Shown: in pieces, positions 1 through 8,463 of the stretch
Position numbering within the stretch: the first letter of the stretch is position 1
How the letters are laid out: each line of letters starts with the position of its first letter
Source of the DNA: Euryarchaeota archaeon UBA242
Lineage (GTDB): Archaea; Thermoplasmatota; Poseidoniia; Poseidoniales; Poseidoniaceae
Direction: 5' to 3'
Assembly: GCA_002499015.1 (NCBI GenBank)
Contig: DAJY01000098.1
Span: forward strand, 1 to 64,000
DNA: 64,000 nt
Notes under the pieces: generated by a model
What the model saw: only the letters and a program-made list of their open reading frames with translations
What the model was told of the DNA's origin: nothing
Database searches by the model: none
Program-made: the position numbers and the translations under genes

Positions 1-1143
1 TCAAATCAACCAAAGAGGTTTATCGCATTCCATCGCTCGTTTTATTCCGCCGATTGGTCCCAATATTCTCAACAATACCTCAGTCATCAAATCGCCATTC
101 ATGAATGTATATGACATCTTTTTTGAGCGTAGAGAATTATTTAGCGCTCGAGAAAACGAAGCCCTCACTCTATTTTCATACTCTAATAGGTTCGTTCCAT
201 TTTCAAGATTATCAATAATTGCTTCAGCTGCAAAACAACCAGAAATTATCGCTTGGCTAATCCCTCCACCATTACTCGGCATCACCAAACCAGCAGCATC
301 ACCAACCGCTAACGTAGTTCCACTGACCATGCTTTCAACAGGTCCACCCATTGCAATCCATCCTCCACCCCAAGAAAGTATTTCCAAATTGAGATCATCA
401 CAAAACTTCTGCAAATATTGTTTGAGGTTGCCTTCTAATTTACCTGCCCTTACACCCAAACCAACATTTGCTGAGTTTGGACCTTTTGGGATAATCCATG
501 CATATCCTGAAGGCGCTACAGAACCGATGAAAACATCAAAGGAATCTGGTATTTTACCTTGAACTTGTGCATAGATTGTTGGAATTTGGTCCTTTGGTCT
601 ATAGAGATCGTCTTGACCTTTTGTCAATCTTGCTACTTGAGCCAGTGAACCGCTGGCATCGATCAAGTAATCACATGAGTATCTTCCTTTATCTGTAACC
701 AGTAAATCACGATTTAATTTACTCTGATGCTGTATTTTCTTCAGAGCCTCTCCACATCTGATCTCCGCACCTGCTTGAATTGCTTTCTCTCCAAGAAAGC
801 CGTCAAATTGTAAGCGATGACCTGAAAATGCATCTAATTCAAAATTATATGATTTCCCAGATGGCAAAAATACACGCATATTGTCCAGGCGATGTAATCT
901 CAATCTATCTGGAAAATCAAAATATGTCTTTAGCCATTGATGGTCATCTAAATTGGAAAAGGTTGCAACAACCTCCCCCCAATTGGGAATGCATTCACCA
1001 CACTGCGCCGGATTACCGATAATATCTCTTCTTTCTATTACGAGGACATCAACACCCGATTCAGATAACTTCTGGGCACAAGCAGTTCCCGCTGGACCCG
1101 CTCCAATAACGATGACTTGTCTGTGTTCGACTTCAATAGCCAT
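1..1143 (-). CDS. Geranylgeranyl reductase family flavoprotein
   Basis: FAD-dependent reductase of the digeranylgeranylglycerophospholipid reductase family, which saturates the isoprenoid chains of archaeal membrane lipids. The N-terminus has the dinucleotide-binding motif VIVIGAGPAG (about residues 10-19), and the C-terminal half carries the family block GDAAGLVMPSNGGGI. The chosen ATG at 1143 follows an AGGTGAT ribosome binding site by a few bases; an upstream in-frame start at 1164 would overlap the preceding gene. It gives 380 residues, normal for the family. It lies 4 nt downstream of the prenyl diphosphate synthase gene, so synthesis and reduction of the same isoprenoid chain are probably cotranscribed. 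Substrate is inferred from family and neighbour; related enzymes also reduce other prenylated compounds. Confidence 0.88.
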   Translation of the reverse strand: MAIEVEHRQVIVIGAGPAGTACAQKLSESGVDVLVIERRDIIGNPAQCGECIPNWGEVVATFSNLDDHQWLKTYFDFPDRLRLHRLDNMRVFLPSGKSYNFELDAFSGHRLQFDGFLGEKAIQAGAEIRCGEALKKIQHQSKLNRDLLVTDKGRYSCDYLIDASGSLAQVARLTKGQDDLYRPKDQIPTIYAQVQGKIPDSFDVFIGSVAPSGYAWIIPKGPNSANVGLGVRAGKLEGNLKQYLQKFCDDLNLEILSWGGGWIAMGGPVESMVSGTTLAVGDAAGLVMPSNGGGISQAIISGCFAAEAIIDNLENGTNLLEYENRVRASFSRALNNSLRSKKMSYTFMNGDLMTEVLLRILGPIGGIKRAMECDKPLWLI

Positions 1144-1147
1144 AAAA

Positions 1148-2131
1148 TCACCTATTTCTTTCAATAACGTAATCTGTAATTTGAAGCATCAATTGTTTTG
1201 CATCACTATCCGAGAAATCATTTAGGTATGAAATCGCTCTTTCAATATGAGTGGAAACTAGTATCTCTGCATAATGCATACTTTCGGAACGATTCAATAA
1301 TTGCATTAATTCGTCAAAATCATCATCAGAAAAGTTCTCAATAATCTGTGAAAGTCGTTTTCTTGCATTACCATGCGACAATGTCAATGCATGGATTAAT
1401 GGTAATGTCATTTTCCCTTCTAGGACATCTGCGCCTCGAGGTTTGCCCATTTGGGAATCACCTCTCAGATCGAGTAAGTCATCTACGAGTTGGAAGGCAA
1501 TTCCTAATTCCATTCCAAAGTGTCCAAGTTTTTTGGCATCACCATCACTTAGTCCGGCGATTAGTCCTGCTGCTTCACAACCTGATGCAAATGGACCTGC
1601 GGTCTTACCCCTTACTATTTCCAAATAATCTTCCGGTGATGTTTTCAAATCGAGAATATGGTCTAATTGTTCAAATTCAGAAATTGCAATATCAGCGCAG
1701 CATTTCGACATCAAGCGAACAATTTTCTCATCATATCTTCCACCAAGACCGAAACCATGTACGAATAACCAATCTCCTGCAATAATTCCCTTAGCCAAAC
1801 CCCTTTTTGAGTGGATAGTTTCAACGCCACGGCGCTGTGATGCTTGGTCGTTAATATCATCGTGAACAAGAGTCGCAGTGTGAATGAATTCGAATGCTAA
1901 TGCTAGTGGCATGACCTCTTCGGAATCCAATCCTCCAGCGATTTCATATGCTAACAAAATGAGTAGAGGTCGTAGCCGTTTGCCACCGGCAAGAAGTACT
2001 TCTCCGCACAACCTGGCAACTTCTCCTGCTCCATTTTCAATCTCTTCATCGATTAATGATTGAAGTTCGGCATTAACCATCAGCCGCATTAACTCTAGGC
2101 GATCATTTGCCTGCAAATGTTTACTCGCCAC
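1148..2131 (-). CDS. idsA: Polyprenyl (geranylgeranyl) diphosphate synthase
   Basis: Trans-isoprenyl diphosphate synthase that condenses isopentenyl diphosphate with allylic diphosphates to make the C20 (or longer) precursor of archaeal lipids. Visible motifs are GGKRLRP (residues 49-55, substrate phosphate binding), the first aspartate-rich motif DDIND (91-95) followed by Q-A-S-Q-R-R-G, and the second motif DDLLD (217-221). Length of 327 residues is normal. The start is a GTG at 2131; no strong ribosome binding site was seen, and the nearest ATG upstream is out of frame and runs into a stop. It is followed at 4 nt by the geranylgeranyl reductase gene and diverges from the HemC-like gene. Chain length (C15, C20, C25) cannot be read with certainty. 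Confidence 0.9.
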   Translation of the reverse strand: MASKHLQANDRLELMRLMVNAELQSLIDEEIENGAGEVARLCGEVLLAGGKRLRPLLILLAYEIAGGLDSEEVMPLALAFEFIHTATLVHDDINDQASQRRGVETIHSKRGLAKGIIAGDWLFVHGFGLGGRYDEKIVRLMSKCCADIAISEFEQLDHILDLKTSPEDYLEIVRGKTAGPFASGCEAAGLIAGLSDGDAKKLGHFGMELGIAFQLVDDLLDLRGDSQMGKPRGADVLEGKMTLPLIHALTLSHGNARKRLSQIIENFSDDDFDELMQLLNRSESMHYAEILVSTHIERAISYLNDFSDSDAKQLMLQITDYVIERNR

Positions 2132-2174
2132 GAGCCATCCTACAAGGGTGGCATTCTTAACCGGTTGTCTCCGC

Positions 2175-2206
2175 CCTCGGCATGCTAGGGTTTACTCTAG
2201 CCGAGG
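2175..2206. repeat. 7-bp inverted repeat before the HemC-like gene
   Basis: CCTCGGC at 2175-2181 is the exact reverse complement of GCCGAGG at 2200-2206. The right arm ends 7 nt before the chosen ATG at 2214. In RNA it would form a hairpin next to the start codon; in DNA it could be an operator in the short divergent promoter region. Confidence 0.5.
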
Positions 2207-2213
2207 CGATTGG

Positions 2214-3335
2214 ATGGAAAACAGCGAGAGATTAGAAGTCCTCACCACTCCCTCCCGAAGAGACGGGGTCCGATTGCAATTAGAGCAAACAATCCAGCAG
2301 ATGGGTAAAGAAATGGATTTGCGAATGCGTCAAGTCCCCCATGTCGAATCTGCTATTGAGACCTTGAAAGATGGAAATTGTGACTTAATTGCATTAAGCG
2401 CCTTTGATTGGAGAGAGTTTGATACCACTGGCCTCTCGATAGTTGGAGTTTTACCTCGGCGAGAACCTACATGGGTATTGGTTAGTGATGACAAACCAGA
2501 ATATTTGATTGGACAACCTGTTATTGTCTGTGACCACCCATTGCTTCGCCGGCAATTTTTACGAGTTCGATTTGATAGTGTTATCTTGACCAGTGAAGAA
2601 TTCGCAGAGAGTATTGACAAGTTAGAGGAATATAATTTACTGCTTGCTGATGAACGTGTTCCGTGGCTTGAAGAATTGAGAAAGGAAGGTCAGTTAGACG
2701 GATACATCGTCAATCGAGGTGAACATCAAGCATTACCATTCAAGGCACGTCGCCATACTTTAGGCTTACAAAGAGATAATCCTGAGCGCTCAAGATTTGT
2801 TCCACCACCTCTTCATGGATTCACCTTAATGGTTGCGAGAAATGATTTCCCTTCATTCAAGATACAAAATTGGTGTGATTCCGGAGCATTCATCGCCCAT
2901 AGAATGGAAAGTGCAATTTGGGATTCATTACCTAAGAATATGTCTCAAATCGTTGGAATATTTGTTGAACAAAGAAAAGTATCGACTATTCTTAGAGAAG
3001 CAAAAAGAGCAAAGGATGAGCAAGTAATTGATTCAGTTCTCGATTTGGACAAGAAAGTAAAAAATACAGTTCCCCGACTTGAGATGAAAATTGAAGTCCT
3101 TGACCCAATGGGTATGGTTTCAGCAGCAGCAGAGCGAGTATGTCCAGTTGCAGATAGCCATATGGGAATGGTTACATTGCTCAAAGAATTCAATTTACTG
3201 CTTGATGCTATGCTCAACGAAAATGAAGAGTTGGCCAAGAACTATCACGGATTACCAGAAGATTTCTCGAAGGCAAAACCTGCGATGATGGATTTGGGAA
3301 TTGATTACTCTAACTCTTCAGAAGATGAAGATTGA
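2214..3335 (+). CDS. Degenerate porphobilinogen deaminase (HemC)-like protein
   Basis: The N-terminal 220 or so residues follow the HemC (hydroxymethylbilane synthase) layout: a start resembling LRIATRQSPLA (here LEVLTTPSRRDG), a segment matching the ENRADIAVHSMKD region (here DGNCDLIALSAFD), then GLSIVGVLPRREP, the LLRRQ arginine pair, and a third-domain entry. The chosen ATG at 2214 begins at the conserved domain; a GTG at 2148 would add 22 unlikely residues. Key HemC residues appear lost: the first-domain arginine (T-T-P for T-R-Q), the lysine of S-M-K-D (here S-A-F-D), and the cofactor-attachment cysteine of G-G-C-Q-V (here N-M-S-Q-I). A C-terminal part of about 120 residues, predicted helical and acidic at the end, has no HemC counterpart. 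It is probably not an active deaminase; its present role is unknown. Homology is judged by eye. Confidence 0.6.
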   Translation: MENSERLEVLTTPSRRDGVRLQLEQTIQQMGKEMDLRMRQVPHVESAIETLKDGNCDLIALSAFDWREFDTTGLSIVGVLPRREPTWVLVSDDKPEYLIGQPVIVCDHPLLRRQFLRVRFDSVILTSEEFAESIDKLEEYNLLLADERVPWLEELRKEGQLDGYIVNRGEHQALPFKARRHTLGLQRDNPERSRFVPPPLHGFTLMVARNDFPSFKIQNWCDSGAFIAHRMESAIWDSLPKNMSQIVGIFVEQRKVSTILREAKRAKDEQVIDSVLDLDKKVKNTVPRLEMKIEVLDPMGMVSAAAERVCPVADSHMGMVTLLKEFNLLLDAMLNENEELAKNYHGLPEDFSKAKPAMMDLGIDYSNSSEDED

Positions 3336-3934
3336 ATTCCTAATTTTTCCTTAGCAATTCTAATTCCTTTGGCTGAACGGTCATCACCTGCGATTAAAAC
3401 ATCATATCCTTGTGAGGTGATGTAATTCTGCAAGTCATCCATCTCTGATGGAGAACTATCATTTGATAAATCAAACAGATTGGCATCTAAATTACGTGCA
3501 TCTGACTCCCATACTGCAGAATTAGTTTGCATGATCAATGTAAACTTTTCAACTAAATCAACCGCTGAGTGAACTGGATTAATAACAAAGGATAATGATT
3601 CTGCAACCTTTGCATTGGCTACTTTTAATCGTGATATATCTTTTGCAATTTCAAGTAAAACTTCCTTTAATTCGTTCGAATTATTGCTACGAGAAAACTT
3701 CCTTTGAGCTTTATCTAATTGTTTTCGCAGTATAACCACGCCTGCAATAATCGCATCTTTGGTTCGTGCAGCATCGATTACTGCGATCTCAGCATTTCCA
3801 ACACGGGCCATCAAATTAGATTCAAAGATTTTAAATTCTCCTCTGAAATCACTTTTAATTGTACTACTAATCGCAGATGCTAACAGTTGTGCTTCCTTAA
3901 GAGAAGATTTAGCTGCACGTTCCTCATTGCCCAT
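3305..3934 (-). CDS. Hypothetical helical protein
   Basis: Unrecognised protein of 209 residues from the ATG at 3934; a TTG two codons upstream is the only other nearby start. The composition is alanine-, lysine- and glutamate-rich with long predicted helices (residues about 5-130), suggesting coiled coil, followed by a short C-terminal region containing YDVLIAGDDRSAKGI and an acidic tail. No signal peptide or membrane segment. Its last 31 bp overlap the convergent HemC-like gene, and both proteins end in serine/acidic runs read from opposite strands of the same DNA. It diverges from the SAP-repeat gene across a 176-bp gap. No function can be assigned. Confidence 0.6.
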   Translation of the reverse strand: MGNEERAAKSSLKEAQLLASAISSTIKSDFRGEFKIFESNLMARVGNAEIAVIDAARTKDAIIAGVVILRKQLDKAQRKFSRSNNSNELKEVLLEIAKDISRLKVANAKVAESLSFVINPVHSAVDLVEKFTLIMQTNSAVWESDARNLDANLFDLSNDSSPSEMDDLQNYITSQGYDVLIAGDDRSAKGIRIAKEKLGIQSSSSEELE

Positions 3935-4069
3935 GTTCAACCAATTCGGCTGTATGCATTCATCATTTCAAACCCTCGTATGGATTCTCAAAAATTCCAG
4001 TAAGAGCCATGGATTATCATATTTAACCTACAAAAACGGCAATTCTTAGTTAGCGTTACTGCGAAGACA

Positions 4070-4077
4070 CATATACT
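4070..4077 (+). promoter_or_regulatory. Candidate TATA box for the SAP-repeat gene
   Basis: CATATACT lies about 37 bp before the ATG at 4111. Transcription starting about 25 bp downstream would leave a leader of roughly 12-15 nt that includes the ribosome binding site AGGTGAT. Confidence 0.35.
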
Positions 4078-4110
4078 CTAAGTGACGGATTGGTAATTGA
4101 AGGTGATATC

Positions 4111-5883
4111 ATGGTCGACAAAGGGGCTCTCTTGACTGAACTTTATCAGGCTAGGTTTGACGATTTGAAGGAAATCGCAATCGCGTATCAACTACCTAAG
4201 TCCGGTTCGGTGGAATCGCTTCGTGCCCGCTTAATTCAACATTTGATTTTGGACCAATGGGATTTGTCCGAAGATGGGATTAATAATCTAATGAATGCAG
4301 AAATGGGCGAGATTGTAGGAGTCTTTGGAATAAAGAAATCTGGCTCTATTAGAGCACGTAGACAGCGATTATATCTCCATTTATATCACGACCCAAAGGT
4401 CCTACTGGTTGAGAAACTGGACGAACGCACAAGAGACCAATTACATGCAATGTGTAAAGTGTTAGAATTGCCTCTTTCTGGAAATAAGCAGTCACTGCTG
4501 GTTAGAATCGCCGGAGTTCTTGCAAGTCAGCAAGGTGGCTGGGGTAAAGTGAAGAAGAGTTTGAGAAGGCCGCGTGGCAATATTAATCTTCCAAATATCC
4601 CATATCCAAGTGAAGATTCAGCGCCCCAAGTACAAACAGACAGTAGCACAGCAATTCAGAATACCGTTAGTGATTTTGTTTCTGAGCATCCAGCAGGGTG
4701 GACTTTCGAGGAAGAAACTGAACTGAGAACTGAATTGGCTGAAGAAGGACTGAATCCATCCTTAGCATCAGTTTCTGCAGATATTGATGTTGCATTGAGA
4801 GGCAAACAAAAAATCGAAGAAGATTCTGTTCCGCCGATGATTCAATCTGCACAAATCATGGAGCCAGAATCCAAGCACAGTCTAGAAACTGAAGCCGCAT
4901 TGATGGAAATAAATTCAAGAAATGCTGAGATTGAAGCAGCTGGTCGTGATTTCCTCATGATCTCTTCGACCAGTGACCGTGAAGACTTGGAAGTGTTCAT
5001 ATCCAGCCTTTCTAATCATGGATTTGCATGTGATATTCTTGCCGTAAGAGATTCTATCCGCAATACCATAATGGAGTTGGATTTCAGAAGCCAAAATGAA
5101 AAGAATGCCTTGCATTCGACTCCTACTTCGTGGACTGAAAGAGAAGCATTGAGGGCATTTGAGAGTGCAAGAAATTCATTACGTGGACAATTAGCTGATA
5201 CTTTAGCAGCTCACCCTGGTGAGTTAGTAAAGGCTAGAATGGCATTTGAAGAAGTCGGTCGCTCATTAGGCCTTGACTTGAGAATTCCAAGTATCTCTGG
5301 AAGACTTCATGCTTTGTTTGATCTACATGTTGATATCGGTGAAGCACAAGCACTTCAAGACCCATCTGTAGCAAGAAGGAACCGTGTACTTCGTATTCTT
5401 CAGCATGGGACGGTTCATCTTCAAGCAGCCGAATGCCGAACTCTAGATCGGATTGAGAGAAATATTGTAGCCTTTGAAGAACTTGTTGAAACCGTCTTGG
5501 AATCAAGTGAAGGAACTTTTTCTGAAGCTCAGCAAGCACTTGTCATCAGATTCCTTGAATCTAGAGGCTATGAAGTAAATACTTCTACATTGAGGCCTAG
5601 GATACTTGCCTGTGCAGGGATTATAGGTTCCGAATTAGGCTTTATATCTCCTGCTGAAATACCGCGTATTGCACCTGGAATTATTATCTCAGATAACCAA
5701 GTTGATGCCATTGTTGTTGAATTACAAGCACTTGCTGAAGCATTCAAACCAAAGCAAGAAACTGTTGCTTTAGAACCTGAACAAGAACTTGCAGAATCTG
5801 TTGCAAATGCTGCAGATCACTTAATAGATGTAAGAGCAAAGATTGACCGAGTTGACAACATTTTAAAACGATTAAGAATTTAA
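4111..5883 (+). CDS. Protein with three SAP-like repeats
   Basis: Unrecognised protein of 590 residues whose first 150 residues contain three similar helix-loop-helix units of SAP type, a fold usually associated with DNA binding. Their cores read LPKSGSVESLRARLIQHL, IKKSGSIRARRQRLYLHL and LPLSGNKQSLLVRIAGVL, spaced about 50 residues apart. A basic segment (KKSLRRPRG) follows, then an acidic linker, then a long mostly helical C-terminal region (residues about 270-590) with no recognised domain. The start is the ATG at 4111, preceded by AGGTGATATC; a TTG at 4090 would add seven residues and exclude this site. It is a standalone gene. A chromatin or nucleic-acid-associated role is inferred only from the SAP repeats. 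Confidence 0.7.
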   Translation: MVDKGALLTELYQARFDDLKEIAIAYQLPKSGSVESLRARLIQHLILDQWDLSEDGINNLMNAEMGEIVGVFGIKKSGSIRARRQRLYLHLYHDPKVLLVEKLDERTRDQLHAMCKVLELPLSGNKQSLLVRIAGVLASQQGGWGKVKKSLRRPRGNINLPNIPYPSEDSAPQVQTDSSTAIQNTVSDFVSEHPAGWTFEEETELRTELAEEGLNPSLASVSADIDVALRGKQKIEEDSVPPMIQSAQIMEPESKHSLETEAALMEINSRNAEIEAAGRDFLMISSTSDREDLEVFISSLSNHGFACDILAVRDSIRNTIMELDFRSQNEKNALHSTPTSWTEREALRAFESARNSLRGQLADTLAAHPGELVKARMAFEEVGRSLGLDLRIPSISGRLHALFDLHVDIGEAQALQDPSVARRNRVLRILQHGTVHLQAAECRTLDRIERNIVAFEELVETVLESSEGTFSEAQQALVIRFLESRGYEVNTSTLRPRILACAGIIGSELGFISPAEIPRIAPGIIISDNQVDAIVVELQALAEAFKPKQETVALEPEQELAESVANAADHLIDVRAKIDRVDNILKRLRI

Positions 5884-5887
5884 TTAT

Positions 5888-7132
5888 TCAATTTGCCCTA
5901 GATGCATAGAAGTTTTGAATTACTGTTGATACTCTTTGTATATCATCGATTCCTCTATGGACCATATCGTTGAGTATAGCCTGTCTTTGTTCTACATGCT
6001 TTTCAAATACTGCAGGAGAAACTCCTGCTGCTTTACAAATAGTTTCTCTTAATTTACTAGGGATTCCTGTTTCCTCAATTTGTTCAGTAGCTGCATTATA
6101 CTTCCAAATGATATTGAGACGTGGTTTATCGCCCTCCATTCCTGCAACTTCAGCAACTTCTGTTATCTTCCGAACTGTTTTTCCATTGACGTGAAGACGT
6201 GCTTGGATTATGATTAAATCAAGTCCTGAAAGCATGATAGGTGGAACATTCATCGGAGGATTGATCATTCTTGTGACTGTCTCCTGTGCAGTATTGGCGT
6301 GCAATGAACCGAACGAACCATCGTGTCCAGTATTCATAGCAGTCAATAGAGTTGCACATTCCGGACCACGTACTTCACCCACGATAATTCTGTCAGGGCG
6401 CATACGTAGTGAAGATTTCAAACAATCATTCATATCTACTTCTGGAGTTCCATCAGGCCTCTCTCTCCTAGTCTCCATTCTCAACCAATGGTCGTGGTAA
6501 ACTTGTAATTCAGCAGTATCTTCCACTGTTAGCAAACGCCTTGACCATGGGATGAACATTCCCATGCAATTCAAGGTGGTAGTTTTACCTGAACCAGTAC
6601 CACCTGCAATTACGAAATTTGCAGGACGACTATCCAATCCCTCAATCCAAACCCACATCATTGCAGCAAGTCTTGAGTTCACAGTTCCAAAACGAACTAA
6701 ATCGATTATAGTAAGCGGATCTTCCTTGAATTTTCTAATAGTCAATGTAGGTCCATCTGGAGTAACTGGAGGTATTGTCCCATTTACACGAGAACCATCT
6801 GGTAGTCTTCCATCAAAGATGGGAACTAATCCGGGTCCATCTCCAAGTGGTACGTTAGTGAATGCAGCAATATTTTTGGCAATTTGCAAACCGGATACAT
6901 TATCTATTGTAATATTAGTTCTGCACATTCCATGTTCTCTATGGGCAACTTTCACACATTGAACACCTCCGTTATACATTACCTCTTCAAGTGCATCATC
7001 TTCCAATAGAATGGCTAAATCTCCATATGGATTTGGTTCTACTGCTCCATCGACATGATATATAGGGGATGGATGATTATCTTCCATGTAAATCGTTACT
7101 CTTCCGTATTGTTCTAATATTCTTTCAGACAT
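5888..7132 (-). CDS. Type IV pilus/archaellum-type secretion ATPase
   Basis: Hexameric ATPase of the GspE/TadA/FlaI superfamily that powers assembly of type IV pilus-like filaments at the cytoplasmic membrane. The Walker A motif GGTGSGKT is at residues 177-184, an Asp-box-like VEDTAE segment at 203-208, the Walker B region RIIVGEVRG at 248-256, and the His-box segment GSFGSLHAN at 272-280. The ATG at 7132 gives 414 residues, with AGGTGG 8 nt upstream; it starts 1 nt after the stop of the preceding membrane protein. It is the last gene of a minus-strand run with two platform proteins. No pilin or archaellin is in the window, so adhesion, archaellum or another filament cannot be separated. Confidence 0.88.
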   Translation of the reverse strand: MSERILEQYGRVTIYMEDNHPSPIYHVDGAVEPNPYGDLAILLEDDALEEVMYNGGVQCVKVAHREHGMCRTNITIDNVSGLQIAKNIAAFTNVPLGDGPGLVPIFDGRLPDGSRVNGTIPPVTPDGPTLTIRKFKEDPLTIIDLVRFGTVNSRLAAMMWVWIEGLDSRPANFVIAGGTGSGKTTTLNCMGMFIPWSRRLLTVEDTAELQVYHDHWLRMETRRERPDGTPEVDMNDCLKSSLRMRPDRIIVGEVRGPECATLLTAMNTGHDGSFGSLHANTAQETVTRMINPPMNVPPIMLSGLDLIIIQARLHVNGKTVRKITEVAEVAGMEGDKPRLNIIWKYNAATEQIEETGIPSKLRETICKAAGVSPAVFEKHVEQRQAILNDMVHRGIDDIQRVSTVIQNFYASRAN

Positions 7133-7133
7133 T

Positions 7134-7868
7134 TTAACCACCACCTATTACCTTAACCGCACCTAAATACAATCCCATTGAGATCGCCATCCACAATGGT
7201 ATGAACCACAGATAGCTCTTCAAACGACCTAGCATTCTTCCAGACACTCCGACGCCCACTGCTGAAGCAGCAGCAAAGAATGTTCCAAATGTGGCATTGA
7301 AATCATCTAATTTGAATCCAGCACTTGCTGGTGCGAAAAGACCTACAATAAATGCAATTAGTCCAGGAAGACCGACAGAAACGAACATTATGATCAGAAT
7401 CCCCCTCCCCAATAATTCATTTTCCCTTCTGTTGATTAAATCGTTAAGCCGCTCGTAATCATGACTTAGACTATCTAAAATTCCTTGTAACGGTGCATCT
7501 TGCTCCATTGCAGTCTCAAGTAACATCATCACTCTTTGTACCTGAGAAGACCTTGTTTTTGCAGAAAAAGAGGTTAGGGCTGAGTTAATATCAGATGAAT
7601 GACTCTCTTCTAATGTTTCCTTTAATAATTCACTAAGCAAACCTGGTGCACTTTTTGATTGCTCCATCATAGCCTCTTGCAATCCATGTCCTGCTCCAAC
7701 CGAACTCGCCAAAGATTCAAGCAGTCCTGGTAAAGAATTCTCTATCTTTCTTCTACGATTGCGTTCGATGATAGGTGGGATTCCGCCACCTGCAATTGCA
7801 ATTCCAATAACACCCAAATAAAGTAATAATGGTTCACCATTGAAAGCTTCTAGGAATCGGAAAAACAT
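7134..7868 (-). CDS. TadC/FlaJ-like platform protein (single T2SSF domain)
   Basis: Membrane platform protein of the type II secretion F (T2SSF) family, expected to sit under the filament and contact the ATPase. 244 residues: an N-terminal hydrophobic segment (about 14-32), a basic stretch (IIERNRRRK), a helical cytoplasmic T2SSF domain (about 45-150, with LLESLASSVGAGHGLQEAM), then two or three membrane segments including FVSVGLPGLIAFIVGLF and the C-terminal FIPLWMAISMGLYL. Archaellum FlaJ carries two such domains in one chain; here the second is encoded by the gene just upstream. It starts 4 nt after the upstream stop and ends 1 nt before the ATPase start, so the three are coupled. Confidence 0.78.
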   Translation of the reverse strand: MFFRFLEAFNGEPLLLYLGVIGIAIAGGGIPPIIERNRRRKIENSLPGLLESLASSVGAGHGLQEAMMEQSKSAPGLLSELLKETLEESHSSDINSALTSFSAKTRSSQVQRVMMLLETAMEQDAPLQGILDSLSHDYERLNDLINRRENELLGRGILIIMFVSVGLPGLIAFIVGLFAPASAGFKLDDFNATFGTFFAAASAVGVGVSGRMLGRLKSYLWFIPLWMAISMGLYLGAVKVIGGG

Positions 7869-7872
7869 AATA

Positions 7873-8454
7873 TCACAATCCCGGGTCCTTGGTGTGGGCC
7901 TTTAGGCCAATTAGCATCATGCCAACCAAAGTCAGAATCAATCCACCATTTACTACACCACTAATTAGAGCAGGATCAGGTATTGACATAAATGCTGCAA
8001 TATCTCCAGTTAATAATTGCGGAATTAGTCCTGCGATTGACAAGATAATTGGACCAATCATTCCTATTGAAAGTAAAGTTTCAGGAACTCCGCCAAGTTC
8101 TTCGATGTATTTTTTGACTTCTTCTGCCCTTTCTTCTTCCATTCTTGAGCCTTGCTTTCTCAACGTTTCTACGACATCGGTATTTTGAGTAACATTGGTG
8201 TAAAGAGTATTCAACAATCTACGGTATCCATCGGATTCAGCAAGATTCATCATACTCTTTAGTTCATATTCAAGGCCCCTGGATTTACCACCAGACAACC
8301 GCTTCATTATTTTAGAAAAATCTTCACTGATGATTCCATAACCACCTTGCCCGATAGTGTGTAAAGCGGCTTCAAGACCAACACCGGAGGACATTAAAAC
8401 ATCAAGAGTTCGGATGACATAGAGACCTTCTCTCTTTTCATCCAAAATCCTCAT
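7873..8454 (-). CDS. TadB-like platform protein (single T2SSF domain)
   Basis: Second small platform protein of the T2SSF family, 193 residues. Residues about 10-125 form the helical cytoplasmic domain (VIRTLDVLMSSGVGLEAAL at the start, ending in RMEEERAEEVKKYIEELGG), followed by two membrane segments, LLSIGMIGPIILSIAGLI and the C-terminal GGLILTLVGMMLIGL. With the next gene it forms a split pair resembling TadB/TadC. The ATG at 8454 has GAGGTGG just upstream, and this site overlaps the stop codon of the preceding gene, which implies translational coupling. Assignment rests on pattern and on position next to the ATPase. Confidence 0.68.
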   Translation of the reverse strand: MRILDEKREGLYVIRTLDVLMSSGVGLEAALHTIGQGGYGIISEDFSKIMKRLSGGKSRGLEYELKSMMNLAESDGYRRLLNTLYTNVTQNTDVVETLRKQGSRMEEERAEEVKKYIEELGGVPETLLSIGMIGPIILSIAGLIPQLLTGDIAAFMSIPDPALISGVVNGGLILTLVGMMLIGLKAHTKDPGL

Positions 8455-8463
8455 TATTCCACC

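Noticed and set aside
2148..2213. Longer start (GTG 2148) for the HemC-like gene
   Set aside because: It would place the 7-bp inverted repeat and promoter region inside the protein and adds residues before the conserved HemC start.
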